Source: Aselliscus stoliczkanus (Eukaryota; Chordata; Mammalia; Chiroptera; Hipposideridae). Taken from it: 64,000 nt of DNA. Of the stretch, positions 48,950 through 61,240 are shown in pieces. The position numbers were made by a program, and so were the translations under genes. The notes below the pieces were generated by a model, which worked only from the letters and a program-made list of their open reading frames with translations, made no database searches and had not been told where the DNA came from. Position 1 is the first letter of the stretch. Each line of letters starts with the position of its first letter. The stretch spans positions 63,371,213 to 63,435,212 of the forward strand of contig CM066740.1 in the NCBI GenBank assembly GCA_033961575.1, read 5' to 3'.

Positions 48950-49174
48950 TTTTTGAGGGCAGTGTCACTGGCCCTCATATATGGGACCCGAACCGGGGCT
49001 GCAGGCTTCCCAAGCCAGCGCTCAACCTCTGCGCCACTCGGCCGGCCCAAGAGAATTTTTTTTTTTTTTTTTGAGGGCAGTGTCATTGGCCCTCATATGT
49101 GGGACCGAACCAGGGCTGCTTGCTTCCCAAGCCAGAGCTTAACCACCGCACCACTCGGCCGGCCCTCCATTTAT
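48905..49174 (-). mobile_element. Two tandem short SINEs within one TSD
   Basis: Two minus-strand short SINEs, 48951-49048 and 49071-49165, lie head to tail, separated by aagagaa and a T-run (49049-49072). TCCATTTAT at 48906-48914 and TCCATTTATA at 49166-49175 flank the pair as one target duplication. The left tail has expanded into about 10 TTTA units (48911-48950). Either one SINE inserted in the tail of the other or a dimer moved as one. Confidence 0.88.
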
Positions 49175-49328
49175 AAATGATCTGATTTTATAGTGAGCAG
49201 TGGGGGAAGGCATCAACTCATAGCATTCTAGAAGAAAATTTAGAAAATATTGCTGAATTTACTTAGTTACCTGCAAGTGCTAATTATTTTTCAATAAGAA
49301 GACAAATATTTCTTTGGGCTGGAATTTT

Positions 49329-49853
<525 letters not shown>

Positions 49854-49859
49854 TCTTTT

Positions 49860-51632
49860 ACTTTATATTTAAAGCTGAAAAACATGTCATCCAGATTATC
49901 CTTACATGCTTTAATTGTTTAAAAATCCATTTAGAAATATTTTTCCTTCCTTTCTGCATTTAAATGATGCCTTTTGTATCAATAAATTAGAATAATTGCA
50001 GAAGTCCTTTTGTGGAGGAAAAGGTGTAGCCTTAGAAAGTCCTTCCTGCAAGGCTGGCCCTTGGCTGATGTCTGAGAACTTGAATTTGGGGAGTTTACCC
50101 ACCGTTCCCTAACTGATAGGGTGGCTCACTGTTGCCCAGACTGCAACACGCTGTAGTTCATTCTGAAAACCTGCTTTCCTTCTGGGGGTCGGGAATTCTG
50201 GTACATGCTGAGCAGAAGGTGCATACATGAGCAGGCCCCAGTACAAAGCTTGGACTCTGAGTCTCTACTGGGCTCCCCTGTGTGGAAATACACATGTTGC
50301 TGTATTTCTTTGCTGAGGGACAGACAGCATGCTCTGTGGGGCCTCTTCTGAGAGGAGACCAGCATAAGGAAGGCTGAACATGGATTCCTCCAGGCTTTGC
50401 CTGTGCTTTTCTCGCTTATGATTAGCTGTCTCTCCTTACTGTGCTGCTATTTTCAGTCTTAGCTGTGGGGACACCTATATGCTGAACTCTGTGAATCCTT
50501 TTAGAGAATCCCCAAACATAGAGGGGTCTTGGGGACCCCAACACATTGTTGCAATATCTTACAATTCTTTTATAAGAAACAACAAACTGGACATAAAAAT
50601 GGAAAAGTACGATTTTTCATAAGTTCTGATTCATAGGTTTTTCATCACAAAGATTGATTAAACTTTATCTCATCTTTCTGACAAATAAGTCAAACTTTAA
50701 TTCTGTTTCTAATAGTCCCTAAAATGTGATAGGTCATCAGAGATATCTGGTTTTAATATAAATACCAAAAAAAGAAAATTAACATGCAAATTTTAAAAAG
50801 AAACCCTGTTGTGGGAATGGTATAAATTTTAATCCAAATAAGGTTAAGAGTGGCTCTTTGTAACTGTTGGGCCCAGAGGGGAAATCGAGCTGGATTGGTA
50901 AATGTGTAACAGCTGGCAAGCCATTATCGCCAGCCCTCGTTTTAAGTTCTATGAAATGTGACTCTGAATCTCAAAGAAGCTTCTGAAGCGATTTTTGAAA
51001 TTTCATTTCTTTTTCATTTTCTTGGGCTCATTCAGTTAGTAAATGTGAAAAGAAGTGTGACTTAAAAGAACCTACGGTAGGTATGGTGATAAATAATAAG
51101 TCAGAAGAGCAGACAGCTGTAGCTCTTGGTGTAATGAGTTTTAAGCTGATGCTTTAAACTATTGTGAAAACTTGCCATTGACTAATCGCACTCTGGCTTA
51201 TTTACATGGGAAAGTCTGAAAGCCAATTAAATAAATCTCAAATAGTTGTATTCCCTGAGCTGTCTCAAAGTATAATACCTATTTATAAGCATGCTGGAGC
51301 TTAGCATACATTTTTAAAATGTTAGTAACAGATTTCAAAATCCTATGAATTCTATAATTATTTCATTGAATAGAGTGAACTGCATAACTGACTTTGCTGT
51401 AATAGAAAACAGAAATTAAAAGTGAAAACTCAGTTTGCTTAATGGGAAAGGCTATTTTTAGCTGCAGACGGCTTGCTTTCCCAGGCTTCATACCTCATAT
51501 TCCAATTCCACCCTGTATAAATATTAATCATTCCAGTATCAAAGGACTGGAATGACAATGCTCAACTAACTTAAACTGACCCAAATGGGAATGGAAAAGT
51601 TATTGTTGTCTCTAGTATAAAGCATTTATACG
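49860..51632. other. Non-coding DNA, nothing recognised
   Basis: Unique-looking sequence. Open frames of up to 79 codons (50126-50365 minus) have no family motif. Confidence 0.45.
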
Positions 51633-51641
51633 TTACTTTTT

Positions 51642-52142
51642 TCTAAAATTTATTTTTAATTAATTTCAGGTGTACAACACAGTGCAATAGTTATACTTTT
51701 TACCCCTCAAAGTGACAACCCGCCTCCCCAATTCGCCACCCCACTCCTACCCCCATATCATATATATCTATTACACTTCCTCTGACTCCCTCCCACAGTA
51801 TAATCCACATCCCGTGACTATCTATATATATTCAATTACAGTTGGTATACAACCTCCGCTTCAGGTGTACAGTACAGTGATCAAGCCTCTACTCCACCCA
51901 TGAAACGGTCTCCCCAACAAGACATGTGACCATCTGACACCCCACAAAATATTTACAACATTATTAATTATATTCCCCAACCTGTCTTTCATATCCCTGT
52001 GGCAATATTGTAATTGCCTATTTTGCTGTCTGATCCTTTCCCCTTTTCCCTCATCCCCACCCCACTCCCAACTAGCAACACTGTTTTTCCTCTCTATATA
52101 TATAAGACAGTTTCTGTTTATTTTGCTCATTCATTCAGTTTT
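51642..52142 (-). other. LINE-1 3' UTR
   Basis: Short 3' UTR after ORF2, with pyrimidine-rich plus-strand text (tacccctcaaagtgacaacc, caattacagttggtatacaa, cttcaggtgtacagtacagt). The A-rich end, at the 51642 side, is short and impure (ttaattaaaaataaatttt on the minus strand). The same UTR type is present at 1851-2370. Confidence 0.75.
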
Positions 52143-55100
52143 TCAGATTCCACATATAAGTGAGATCATATGGTATTTGTCTTTCTCTGACTGACTTATT
52201 TCACTTAACATAATAGTCTCTAGGTCCATCCGTATCATTGCAATTGGTACGATTTCATTCTTCTTTATAGCGGAATAATACTCCATTGTATAAATGTACC
52301 ATAGTTTCTTAATCCAGTCATCTACCAATGGGCATTTCAGTAGTTTCCAAGTCTTGGCTATTGTAAATAGTGCTGCAATGAACATAGGGGTGCATATATT
52401 TTTTTGAATAAGTGTCTTGGGTTTTTTGGGATAAATACCCAGGAGTGGAATTGCTGGGTCAAAAGGTAGTTCCATTTCCAGTTTTTTGAGATACCTCCAT
52501 ACAGACTGCCATAGTGACTGCACCAATCTGCAATCTCACCAACAGTGCAGCAGGGTCCTCTTTTTCCCACAGCCCCGCCAGCACCTGTTGTTCATAGATT
52601 TATTGATGATAGCCATTCTGACCAGAGTGAGGTGGTATCTCATGGTGGTTTTTATTTGCATTTCCCTAATGACCAGTGAGGTTGAAAATTTTTTCATATG
52701 CCTGTTGGCCATCTGTATGTCCTCTTTAGAGAAATGTCTCTTCATATCTTCTGCCCATTTTCTAATTGGATTGTTTGTTTTTTTGGTGTTGAGTTTCATA
52801 AGTGTTTTATAAATTTTGGATATTAACCCCTTATCAGATATATCATTGGCGAATATATTCTCCCAATCAGTAGGCCTCCTTTTTGTTTTATTGATGGTTT
52901 CCTTTGTTGTGAAAAAACTTTTACGTCTGATATAATCCCATATGTTCATTTTTTCTTTTATTTCCCTTGCCCACAGGGATGTATCAGTAAACATATTGCT
53001 CCTGGTAATGTCTGCAAATGTACTCCCTATATTTTCTTTTAGGAGTTTTATCGTTTCAGGTCTTACATTTAAGTCTTTAATCCATTTTGAATTTGTTCTT
53101 GTATATGGCGTAAGGAGGTGGTCCAGTTTCATTTTTTTGCATGTGTCAGTCCAATTTTCCCAGCACCATTTATTGAATAGACTGTCTTTAATCCAATGTA
53201 AATTCTTGCTTCCCTTGTCATAGATTAACTGTCCGTAAATGTCTGGATTTATTTCTGGGCTCTCTATTCTGTTCCACTGATCTATATGCCTGTTTTTATG
53301 CCAATACCATACTGTTTTGATTACTGTAGCCTTGTAGTATGTTTTGATGTCTGGTAGCGTGATACCCCCGAATTTGTTCTTATTTCTCAAGATTGCCGAG
53401 GCTATTCAGAGTCTTTTATGGTTCCATATAAATTTTAGGATTATATTTTCTATTTCTGTGAAAAATGCCCTTGGTAGTTTGATAGGAATTGCATTGAATC
53501 TATATATTGCTTTAGGCAGTATGGATATTTTAACTATATTAATTCTTTCTATCCATGAGCATGGTAGGTGTTTGCATTTACTTGTATCTTCTTTTATTTC
53601 TTTCTTCAGTGTCTTATAATTTTCTGAGTACAGATCTTTCACTTCTTTGGTTAAATTTATTCCTAGGTATTTTATAGTTCTTGAACCAGTTGTAAATGGG
53701 ACAGTTTTCTTAATTTCTCCTGCCATTAGTTTATTATTGGTATATGCAAATGCCACTGATTTCTGAACATTGATTTTATATCCTGCTACTTTACTGAATT
53801 CATCTATCAGTTCCAATAGTTTCTTGATGGAGTCTTGGGGTTCTCTATATACAGTATCATGTCATCTGCATATAATGACAACTTTACTTCTTCCTTGCCA
53901 ATTTGGATGCCTTTTATTGCTTTTTCTTGTCTGATTGCTGTGACTAGAACTTCCAGCACTATGTTGAATAAAAGAGGAGAAAGTGGACAGCCTTGTCTTG
54001 TTCCTGATCTTAAGGGGAATGGTTTTAGCTTTTCCCCATTGAGTATGATGTTAGCTGTAGGTTTTTCGTATATCGCCTTTATTATGTTGAGATATGATCC
54101 CTGTATTCCCACTTTGCTAAGGGTTTTGAACATAAATCGCTGTTGGATTTTGTCAAATGCTTTTTCTTCATCTATTGAAATGACCATGTGATCTTTATCC
54201 TTCATTTTGTTGATGTGGTGTATCACATTAATTGATTTACGGATGTTGAACCAGCCTTGCGCACTAGGGATGAATCCCACTTGATCATGATGTATGATCT
54301 TCTTAATATATTGCTGAATTCTGTTTGCTAATATTTTATTGAGAATTTTTGCATCTATATTCATCAGGGAGATTGGCCTGTAGTTTTCCTTTTTTGTGCT
54401 GTCTTTATCTGGTTTTGGAATCAGGGTAATAGTGGCTTCATAAGAAGAGTTTGGGAGCCTTCCCTCCTTCTGGATTTTTTGGAATAGTTTGAGAAGAACA
54501 GATGATAGTTCTTTTTTGAATGTTTGATAAAATTCACTTGTGAAGCCGTCTGGTCCAGGGCTTTTGTTTTTTGGGGAGCTTGTCAATTACTGATTCAATT
54601 TCCTTGGTAGTAATCAGGCTATTTAGATTTTCTGTTTCTTCTTGAGTTACCTTTGGAAGGTTGTATGCTTCTAGAAAATTATCCATTTCTTCCAGATTGT
54701 CAAATTTGTTGGCATATAGTTGCTCATAGTAATTTATTAGAATTTTTTGTATTTCTGTGATGTCTGTAGTCATTTCCCCTCTTTTGTTTCTGATTTTACT
54801 AATTTGAGTCCTCTCTCTTTTTTTTTTTGATGAGCCTGGCTAGAGGTTTGTCAATTTTGTTTATCTTCTCAAAAAAGCAACTCTTCGTTTCATTGATCTT
54901 TTGTATCGTTTTTCTGTTCTCTATATTGTTCATTTCCGCTCTGGTCTTTATTATCTCCTTTCTTGTACTCCCCTTGGGCTTCTTTTGCTGTTCTTTTTCC
55001 AGTTCCCTTAGGTGTGAGGATAACCTGTTGATTTGAGATTTTTCTTCCTTCTTTAGGTAGGCCTGCACTGCTATAAACTACCCTCTTAGACTTCTTTCGC

Positions 55101-55972
55101 AGCATCCCAGAGATTTTGGGTTGTGGTGTTTTCATTTTCGTTTGTCTCGAGGTATCTTTTGATTTCCTCCTTGATCTCATTTGTGACCCACTCACTATTT
55201 AGTAGCATGTTATTTAGCCTCCTTTTATTTGTCAGCTTCTTAGATTTCTTCTTATAATTGATTTCTAGTTTCATAGCATTGTGGTCAGAGAATACACCTG
55301 AAATGATTTCAATCTTCTTAAATTTATTGAGACATGTTTTGTGGCCTAAAACGTGGTCTATCTTAGAAAATGTTCCATGTGCACTTGAAAAGAATGTATA
55401 TTCTGTAGCTTTGGGTTGAAATGCTCTGAATATATCAGTTAAATCCAGCTGGTTTAATGTGTCATTTAAGGTGGCTGTTTCTGCATTGATTTTCTGTCTG
55501 GAGGATCTGTCCATTGGTGACAGCGGGGTGTTAAGTCCCCTACTATGATAGTGTTACTGTTGATCTCTGTCTTTATGTCTGACAATATCTGTTTTATATA
55601 TTTAGGAGCTCCTATGTTAGGTGCATAAATGTTTACTAGGGTTATGTCCTCTTGTTGGATCGATTCCTTCATTACTATGAAGTGTCCTTCTTTGTCCTTT
55701 GTTATATTTTTTCAGTTTAAAGTCCATTTTATCTGATATAAGTATTGCTACGCTACTCCAACTTTTTTCTCAGTACCATTTGCATGAAATATTTTACTCC
55801 ATCCATTTACTTTCAGCCTGAATGAGTCTTTTGATCTGAGGTGAGTCTCTTGTATATAGCATATGCTGGGGTCTTGCTTTCTTATCCATTCAGCCACCCT
55901 ATGTCTTTTTATTGGAGTGTTTAACCCATTTACATTTAATGTGATTATTGATAGGTGTGTATTTTTTGCCAT
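52143..55972 (-). pseudogene. LINE-1 ORF2 with several frame breaks
   Basis: Total span 3.83 kb, the expected length for a protein of about 1275 residues. Order: endonuclease N-terminus (THLSIITLNVNGL, QETHL) from 55972; rest of endonuclease to about 55086, with the KIDH-type catalytic Asp intact (codon 55356-55358) and SDH present; reverse transcriptase ([28 protein letters not shown], and YADD at 53861-53872, intact); C-terminal region to ICGI at 52143. Breaks include an apparent 5-base duplication near 55750, a 1-base deletion in the VGDFN motif near 55533, an extra T in a T-run near 54570, and further shifts or stops near 55085, 54790, 53810, 53400 and 52530. The catalytic residues that can be read are otherwise conserved, so the damage is recent. 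Confidence 0.92.
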
Positions 55973-56024
55973 TTTGTTATTTGTGTTTGTAGTCTTTCTT
56001 AGTTAGGTTGTTTTTCTCTTCTAC

Positions 56025-56900
56025 TTAAAGAAGCCCTTTTAACATTTCCTGCAAAGCTGGCTTGGTGGTAATGAATTCCCGTAACTTATTCTTTTCTGGA
56101 AAGCTCCTTATCTCTCCTTCAATTTTAAATGATAACCTTGCTGGATACAGCAATCTTGGTTGTAGGCCTTTATTTTTCATCACTTTGAAAACCTCCTGCC
56201 ACTCCCTTCTGGCCTGCAGAGTTTCTGTAGAAAAGTCAGCTGATAATCTTATGGGGTTACCCTTGTAAGTAACTTGCTGCCTTTCCCTTGCTGCTTTAAG
56301 GATTCTGTCTTTGTCCTTAACCCTTGCCATTTTCACTATAATGTGTCTTGGTGTGGGCCTGTTTGGGATCATCTTGGTTGGAACTCTCTGCACTTCCTGG
56401 GCTTTTATTTCAATGTCCTTTGCCAGGTTAGGGAAGTTTTCAGAAATTATTACTTCAACTATGTTCTCAATCCCTTGCTCCCACTCTTCTCCTTCTGGTA
56501 TTCCAATGATCCGGTGGTTATTGTGTTTGATGTTGTCCCCCAGCTCTCTTAAACTATTTTCAATGTTTTTCATTCTTTTTTCTTTTTGTTGTTCTGCTTG
56601 GCTGATCTCTGCTATCTTGTCTTCTGAGTCACTGATTTGATTTTCTTCTTCATGCAATCTGCTAGTCATTCTATCAAGTTTGTTATTTAATTCATTAATT
56701 GTGTTCTTAAGTTCTAGCTGGTTGCTTTTCATGATTTCTCTGTCCTTCTTTATATTTTCATTAATTTCCTTGAACATTCTAATAATCAGTGTTCTGAACT
56801 CTGTCTCCGCTAGGTTGTTTACCTCTATTTCCTCTAGTTCCACTGATTCAGGAAGTTTCTTCTGTTCTTTTATTTGGGTTGTATTTCTTTGTCTCCCCAT
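56025..56900 (-). CDS. LINE-1 ORF1 protein (RNA-binding chaperone), intact
   Basis: A 291-residue open frame. LINE-1 ORF1p is a trimeric cytoplasmic RNA-binding chaperone that coats its own mRNA and is needed for retrotransposition. The start context is strong (A at -3, G at +4). Residues about 45-120 are heptad-rich with many Glu, Lys, Ile and Leu, fitting the trimerising coiled coil (ISDSEDKIAEIS at 89-100). Residues about 127-210 form the RRM (IIGIPEGEE at 131-139, ENFPNL at 154-159, TPRHIIVKMARVKDKDRI at 183-200). Residues about 216-285 are the C-terminal domain (IRLSADFSTETLQARREW at 217-234). The length is close to that of other mammalian ORF1 proteins, somewhat short at the N-terminus. 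The ORF2 remnant starts 52 bases downstream. Whether it is transcribed is unknown. Confidence 0.92.
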   Translation of the reverse strand: MGRQRNTTQIKEQKKLPESVELEEIEVNNLAETEFRTLIIRMFKEINENIKKDREIMKSNQLELKNTINELNNKLDRMTSRLHEEENQISDSEDKIAEISQAEQQKEKRMKNIENSLRELGDNIKHNNHRIIGIPEGEEWEQGIENIVEVIISENFPNLAKDIEIKAQEVQRVPTKMIPNRPTPRHIIVKMARVKDKDRILKAARERQQVTYKGNPIRLSADFSTETLQARREWQEVFKVMKNKGLQPRLLYPARLSFKIEGEIRSFPEKNKLREFITTKPALQEMLKGLL

Positions 56901-57934
56901 TCTGGCATACTCTTTGTGTTTGCTTCGATATAACAGATAGATCCCCCAGGTTTCTCAGTCTTTTCTGGGTAAACTTATATGGTGTGTGTCCTTTATATTT
57001 GAATTACTGAGTCTCCCCATTCTCCTGTGTATGTATTTATCTGAGGTGTTCCTTTTGTTGTGCATCCTCACCTGTTGAAGTTTTAGTTTTGATTACTTTT
57101 GGCTTGTCAGTAGGTGGGATTGACTCCTGGACTGATTAGCTGTGAGGATCAGCAGTATCTGCAGTTTATGAGCTGCTGTGAGAGGATTGATCCCTCTGAT
57201 GAGACTTGGACCCTTTGGGCCCTAGTACCTGTAGCAACTTCCTTTTGGGTGTGACTCTTGTATGTTAAACCCAGAAATGCTCTGGTTTTATCTAAAGTTG
57301 GCCGCCGGGTATGATGATTCTTGTGTCTGTTTGTTTGGACCCCGTGCTGCAGAGTGATCTTAGAGCATAACAGATCAACAAGAACAACCTCCGCAGTCAC
57401 CAAAGGAAACCAAATGCTCGCATATGTAAAAAAAAAAAAACCAACCATCAATCTACAGTCAACTTGTACAGAAATATCAAACATACAAAAGAAGAAAACA
57501 AACAGAAACAAAACAATAACCACACACACAATAATAACAGAAGAGGAAACAAAATAAAATATCATAAAATAAAACATAGAATAAACACAAGAAACCAAAT
57601 AGCTATACCTATTAAAAATTAAAAATTTAAAAATTAAAAAAAAAATGTAAAAATAAAAATAAAAAAATAAAATTTGCAGAAAAAAGGAAAGGAGGAAAAG
57701 TATAGCGGTGAGAAGAATGAATAAAAGAAGGGAGAAAGTGAGGGTGGGGAAAAAAGAAAAAGAAAAGAAAGAAAAAGAAAAAATATATATATATATATAT
57801 ATACACACCCCTATATATGGACATATATTCACTTATATACACCTATATATATGCCTATATTAAAAACTACAAAATGATAAAAATGAAATAGAAATAAAAA
57901 CCAAAAACAACCAAGATAAGCAACCAATAAAGGG

Positions 57935-57965
<31 letters not shown>

Positions 57966-59388
57966 ATCCGTGCCACTCTTGGCTAAAGTCCACCAAGCTC
58001 TCTTCAGTTTGTCCTCTGCTGTACAAGAATTCCTGTGCGTCTTGTGGGAACAGAGTAGGGCACCTGATGCCTAGCGTGATCCTGGTACTGCAGGTTTGCT
58101 GTACTTGAGTGTCGTTGTGACGTGTGATTGGTAGTTTTTACAAAGTCACTGCCATTTTGCTTTCGCCTGTCCCAAGGCAGGCTGCACCCCCAAAGGCTCA
58201 ATGAGTGTCTTTGGGCACCCTTTCGGTTGACAGCTGTGGAAAATTAAAGAATTCCTCACTACCAAAAGCCAGCTGCCAAGAGTCTCCTAATTAGTGCCTC
58301 AGCAGGTGAACCTGCCCTGCCTCCCAAGCCTAGCATAAAGGTGGGGGCGGGGTAGGTAATCTCACTCTGCAGCCTTTACTGGGGTGGAAATTCTCGACCC
58401 CCTGCAGGTAGGAATATCTTCCTAGTCTGCCCCTACTGCTGCATTCTGGGGTCAGTTTAAGACTCTGTCGTAGCAGGGGCCAAAGTTTGTGGGAGTGGGT
58501 GGGTTATTGTTTTTTTTTGCTTTCTGTTCAACAGTAGAAAAGGGGAAAAAAAAAAAGACACAGTTCTAACACTGTTTTGAGCTAAGGCCTTTGCCTCATA
58601 TGCTCCAGCGGAGTTCCTGCTGCTCTCCCAAAGGGTCTGCAGGGATTTAAGGGACTGCGCGGCCCCTGCCGCGTGGCTTAGATCCCCGCTTCGTCTCTCA
58701 GGGACCTACGTGCGCACTGCGTCTCTGCGCACGAGTCTTCTTTTTTCCCCTGCTCACCTGGTTTTAGGCTTCTGCTTCGTATCCTGCGCGCGCCCGCACG
58801 GTGCTCCTCCTGCTCTCTGGAAGAGACTGCCGGGGTTTAGGGGACTGTGCGCACCCTGCCGCACTGCTCAGATCGGGACCTGCTGGACACAGAGACTGAT
58901 CCCTGAACCGGGAGGGTGCAGGGATTGATCTTGCCCTGTCGCTGCCGGGCTCTGCACCCTGCTTCCTGGGGACCCGGAGAGCCGCGGGTGCAGCTCGTAC
59001 CTCTGCACAGTCGTCTCCTCTCTCTCCTCCCGCACTTGCCCGGCCTGAGGCTTCTGCCTCAAACTGCAAACCAATGCGCTCTTGCTGTACTCTAGATGGG
59101 CCACGGGCCGCAGGGAACGAGCCGTGGGAACGAACACTCACGGATCCGCTCTCTGAAGTTCAGTGCCTCCACAACTGTGGGTGCGGGCTGCACCTCACCT
59201 GTCTTGCTGCCTTCTTCCCCTATTCGCCCGGCCTGCCCATCTTCCAGCAATCATTGTGTGAAACTCTTAGTTGCTCTGTGTGATGAGTAGACGTCTCTTT
59301 GAAGCATATTAGAAGTTCAAATTGTGAATATTTCTAGGGGAGATTTCAGGGAGCCCTCCTCACAGCCAGGATCTTGCCGCCTTCCCCA
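56901..59388 (-). promoter_or_regulatory. LINE-1 5' UTR / internal promoter, unusually long
   Basis: About 2.5 kb between the element's 5' end and the ORF1 start, against about 1.5 kb in the copy at 1851-8717. The distal 700 bp (58600-59300) are CpG-rich, as expected for an L1 promoter. Between 57420 and 57970 lies a region that is almost only A on the plus strand (T on the L1 strand), with a (TA)n at 57784-57803 and AAAAC repeats at 57930-57961. Open frames in this UTR (227 codons at 57149-57832 minus, rich in Phe) are low-complexity artefacts. Confidence 0.8.
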
Positions 59389-59397
59389 TTACTTTTT

Positions 59398-60515
59398 AAA
59401 AGCATTTTGAGGTGTTGTGTATAATTATAAGAAACTACTTTATTGCCCTTGTTGCACAGTTAATTCAATCAATCAAAACATGCCTCCTGATTATCACCAA
59501 AAGAAATCCCATTTGTGATCAGTAATTTCCCCACCAATGCATAGCATTCCACACATTTTTCTAACCAATGAGAAATCTTTATTTTCATGCCTTCCTACAT
59601 TGAAATTCTATTTTTCTTCCCTGATTATTTCCCCTCTAGACATACATCTATCTCCCTGATCTCTACCTAAGTACCGCCCTGTGCTTTTCTTCAGCAGTTG
59701 ACAGAGGAGTATTGTGGAGATGCTTGACTGAAGATCTGTATTTTATTGAAATGGTAGCTTTCTCTTTTCCCTAATTTCCTGGCTACTGTGAGGAAATGCA
59801 CCCTACTGGTAAACCCTTGGCCACCACTCTGATTTGTAAGTGCTGTGTGAATCACCCACCATTTCCAAGTCTCTCCTCTTTGCTCATCAGCAGGAGATAT
59901 ACTTCATGCTTTCAGCAACTTCATTGTCTTTCCTTTGCCCAGCTTCTCTCTCATCAGCTGATTACACACATGCCTTGCTGCAAGAATTATTTCACATAAA
60001 ATACGTTCTTGTTTTTTTCTGCTCAGAAACGAAGAAAATCAAAACCAAAGGGCATGGATGTATTATAGGTCTTCTGATTCCCCTTCTTGCTCGCTTATCA
60101 TCCATAGTCCTTTAGACAAGGCCTAATCCTCTAGTCCAGTGAGCCCCAATCTCCAGTCATTTGAGTAGGGTTTCATGGTTGTTTTACCTGTATTCATCCT
60201 TTATTATTATTTACCTAATAATTTCATTTAAATCAACTCACTGGCTGGTGTGGCCTATTTCTAATTTCAATGCGCTCATGACCTTGCAGCCTCTGTCTGA
60301 AAATATTTGTGCAATTATGAAGAATGTACTAGTTTAAATTTTGTAATATATATTGAATGAAATAACATTTGAAACATAAAATTATGTTACACAGCTCTGG
60401 CTGCAGTCGAGCTTATTGAACCATGTGTGTAAATTATCCACTTTTAATTTTTAGTCCTCCAGTTTTTTGTTTTCTTTATTAGAATTCCTCTTTTCCATCT
60501 CGTATCACAGGCACT
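59398..60515. other. Non-coding DNA, nothing recognised
   Basis: AT-rich unique-looking sequence. Open frames of 67 and 91 codons at 59796-60115 overlap each other and show no family motif. Confidence 0.45.
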
Positions 60516-60519
60516 CATT

Positions 60520-60830
60520 CATATCCCTTTACGTCTTCACAATCTGACTTTAGTCAACTTCTCTGACCTACTCTGCTGACTCTTTCAGTCTCTTCTGTTC
60601 TTCTTACCTTCACGTTGTAATGTTCAAATTTTCACTTATTTAACTTCCAGTAGTTTAAAGGTTTTACACAACTTTTCATGGATTTTCTCTCCCCACTCCC
60701 CCAGGTATATTATATTCTTTATCAAATACCTGAGCTTCCAGAGAACAGAGATCATTATCTCTTAGTGCTATGCTATGTCTTCTCTACCTAATATAAGGGC
60801 CTATACTCCCATAGACTTCTAATAATGCTG
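60520..60830 (+). repeat. Possible L2 fragment
   Basis: The pyrimidine-rich text 'cttctctgacctactctgct', then 'cttccagagaacagagatca' and 'ctacctaatataagggcct' follows L2-like order with low similarity. Confidence 0.35.
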
Positions 60831-60959
60831 ATAGGCTAATAGCCATATAATAGATTGGTGGACAAAGCCATAATATTTGATCTTTAAGTTTCTATAGCCT
60901 CAGTGGGGGAAATAGAATCATTTCTATGGTATACAAATTAGGATTCATTGATTTTTTAA

Positions 60960-61240
60960 GCCAGAGTCACAGCTTGAATAGAGACTTATGGGTAAAGGAA
61001 AACATGGAATATTGGGAGTATCTGGAGCACAGCATGTGCGAATGAAGTGAGGAAAGATATCACTGGGGAGGTAAGCAGGGACCAGGTCAAACAGGGCCTT
61101 GGAAGTTACGCTACAGAGTCGGATTTGATCCTGAGTTAGTGGTGTATAATAAAAGAGCGACCTGTTGTATAGGGAATGGATAGAAGGTGGCTACATCTAA
61201 GAGAAAGAATGAGAAACAAGTTAGGGGTCGCTGCAACAAT
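60960..61240 (+). repeat. Old interspersed repeat, unclassified
   Basis: The text 'ccaggtcaaacagggccttg', 'gaagttacgctacagagtcg', 'gatttgatcctgagttagtg' is a recognisable dispersed mammalian repeat segment (agggccttg-taggcc type). I cannot name the family reliably. Confidence 0.4.

Larger units (their letters stand above)
51642..59388 (-). mobile_element. Full-length LINE-1, ORF1 intact, ORF2 broken
   Basis: A 7.7-kb LINE-1 on the minus strand: 5' UTR 59388-56901, ORF1 56900-56025, ORF2 remnant 55972-52143, 3' UTR 52142-51642. The flanks share TTACTTTTT at 51633-51641 and 59389-59397, a short target duplication. The 5' start on the minus strand contains ggaaggcggcaagatcc, typical of an intact L1 5' end. 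ORF1 has no stop, and ORF2 has only a handful of small indels and stops, so this is the youngest LINE-1 in the window. It is not autonomous as it stands. Confidence 0.95.

Noticed and set aside
57149..57832. 227-codon ORF upstream of LINE-1 ORF1
   Set aside because: It is Phe/Ile/Tyr-rich low-complexity sequence read from the T-rich 5' UTR tract; no family motif.
58710..59283. Antisense ORF0-type peptide in the LINE-1 5' UTR
   Set aside because: ORF0 is described for primate LINE-1; the short plus-strand frames here have no visible relation to it.
58710..59290. Host CpG-island promoter or first exon
   Set aside because: The CpG-rich block sits exactly at the 5' end of the full-length LINE-1 and ends at its target duplication, so the L1 promoter explains it.
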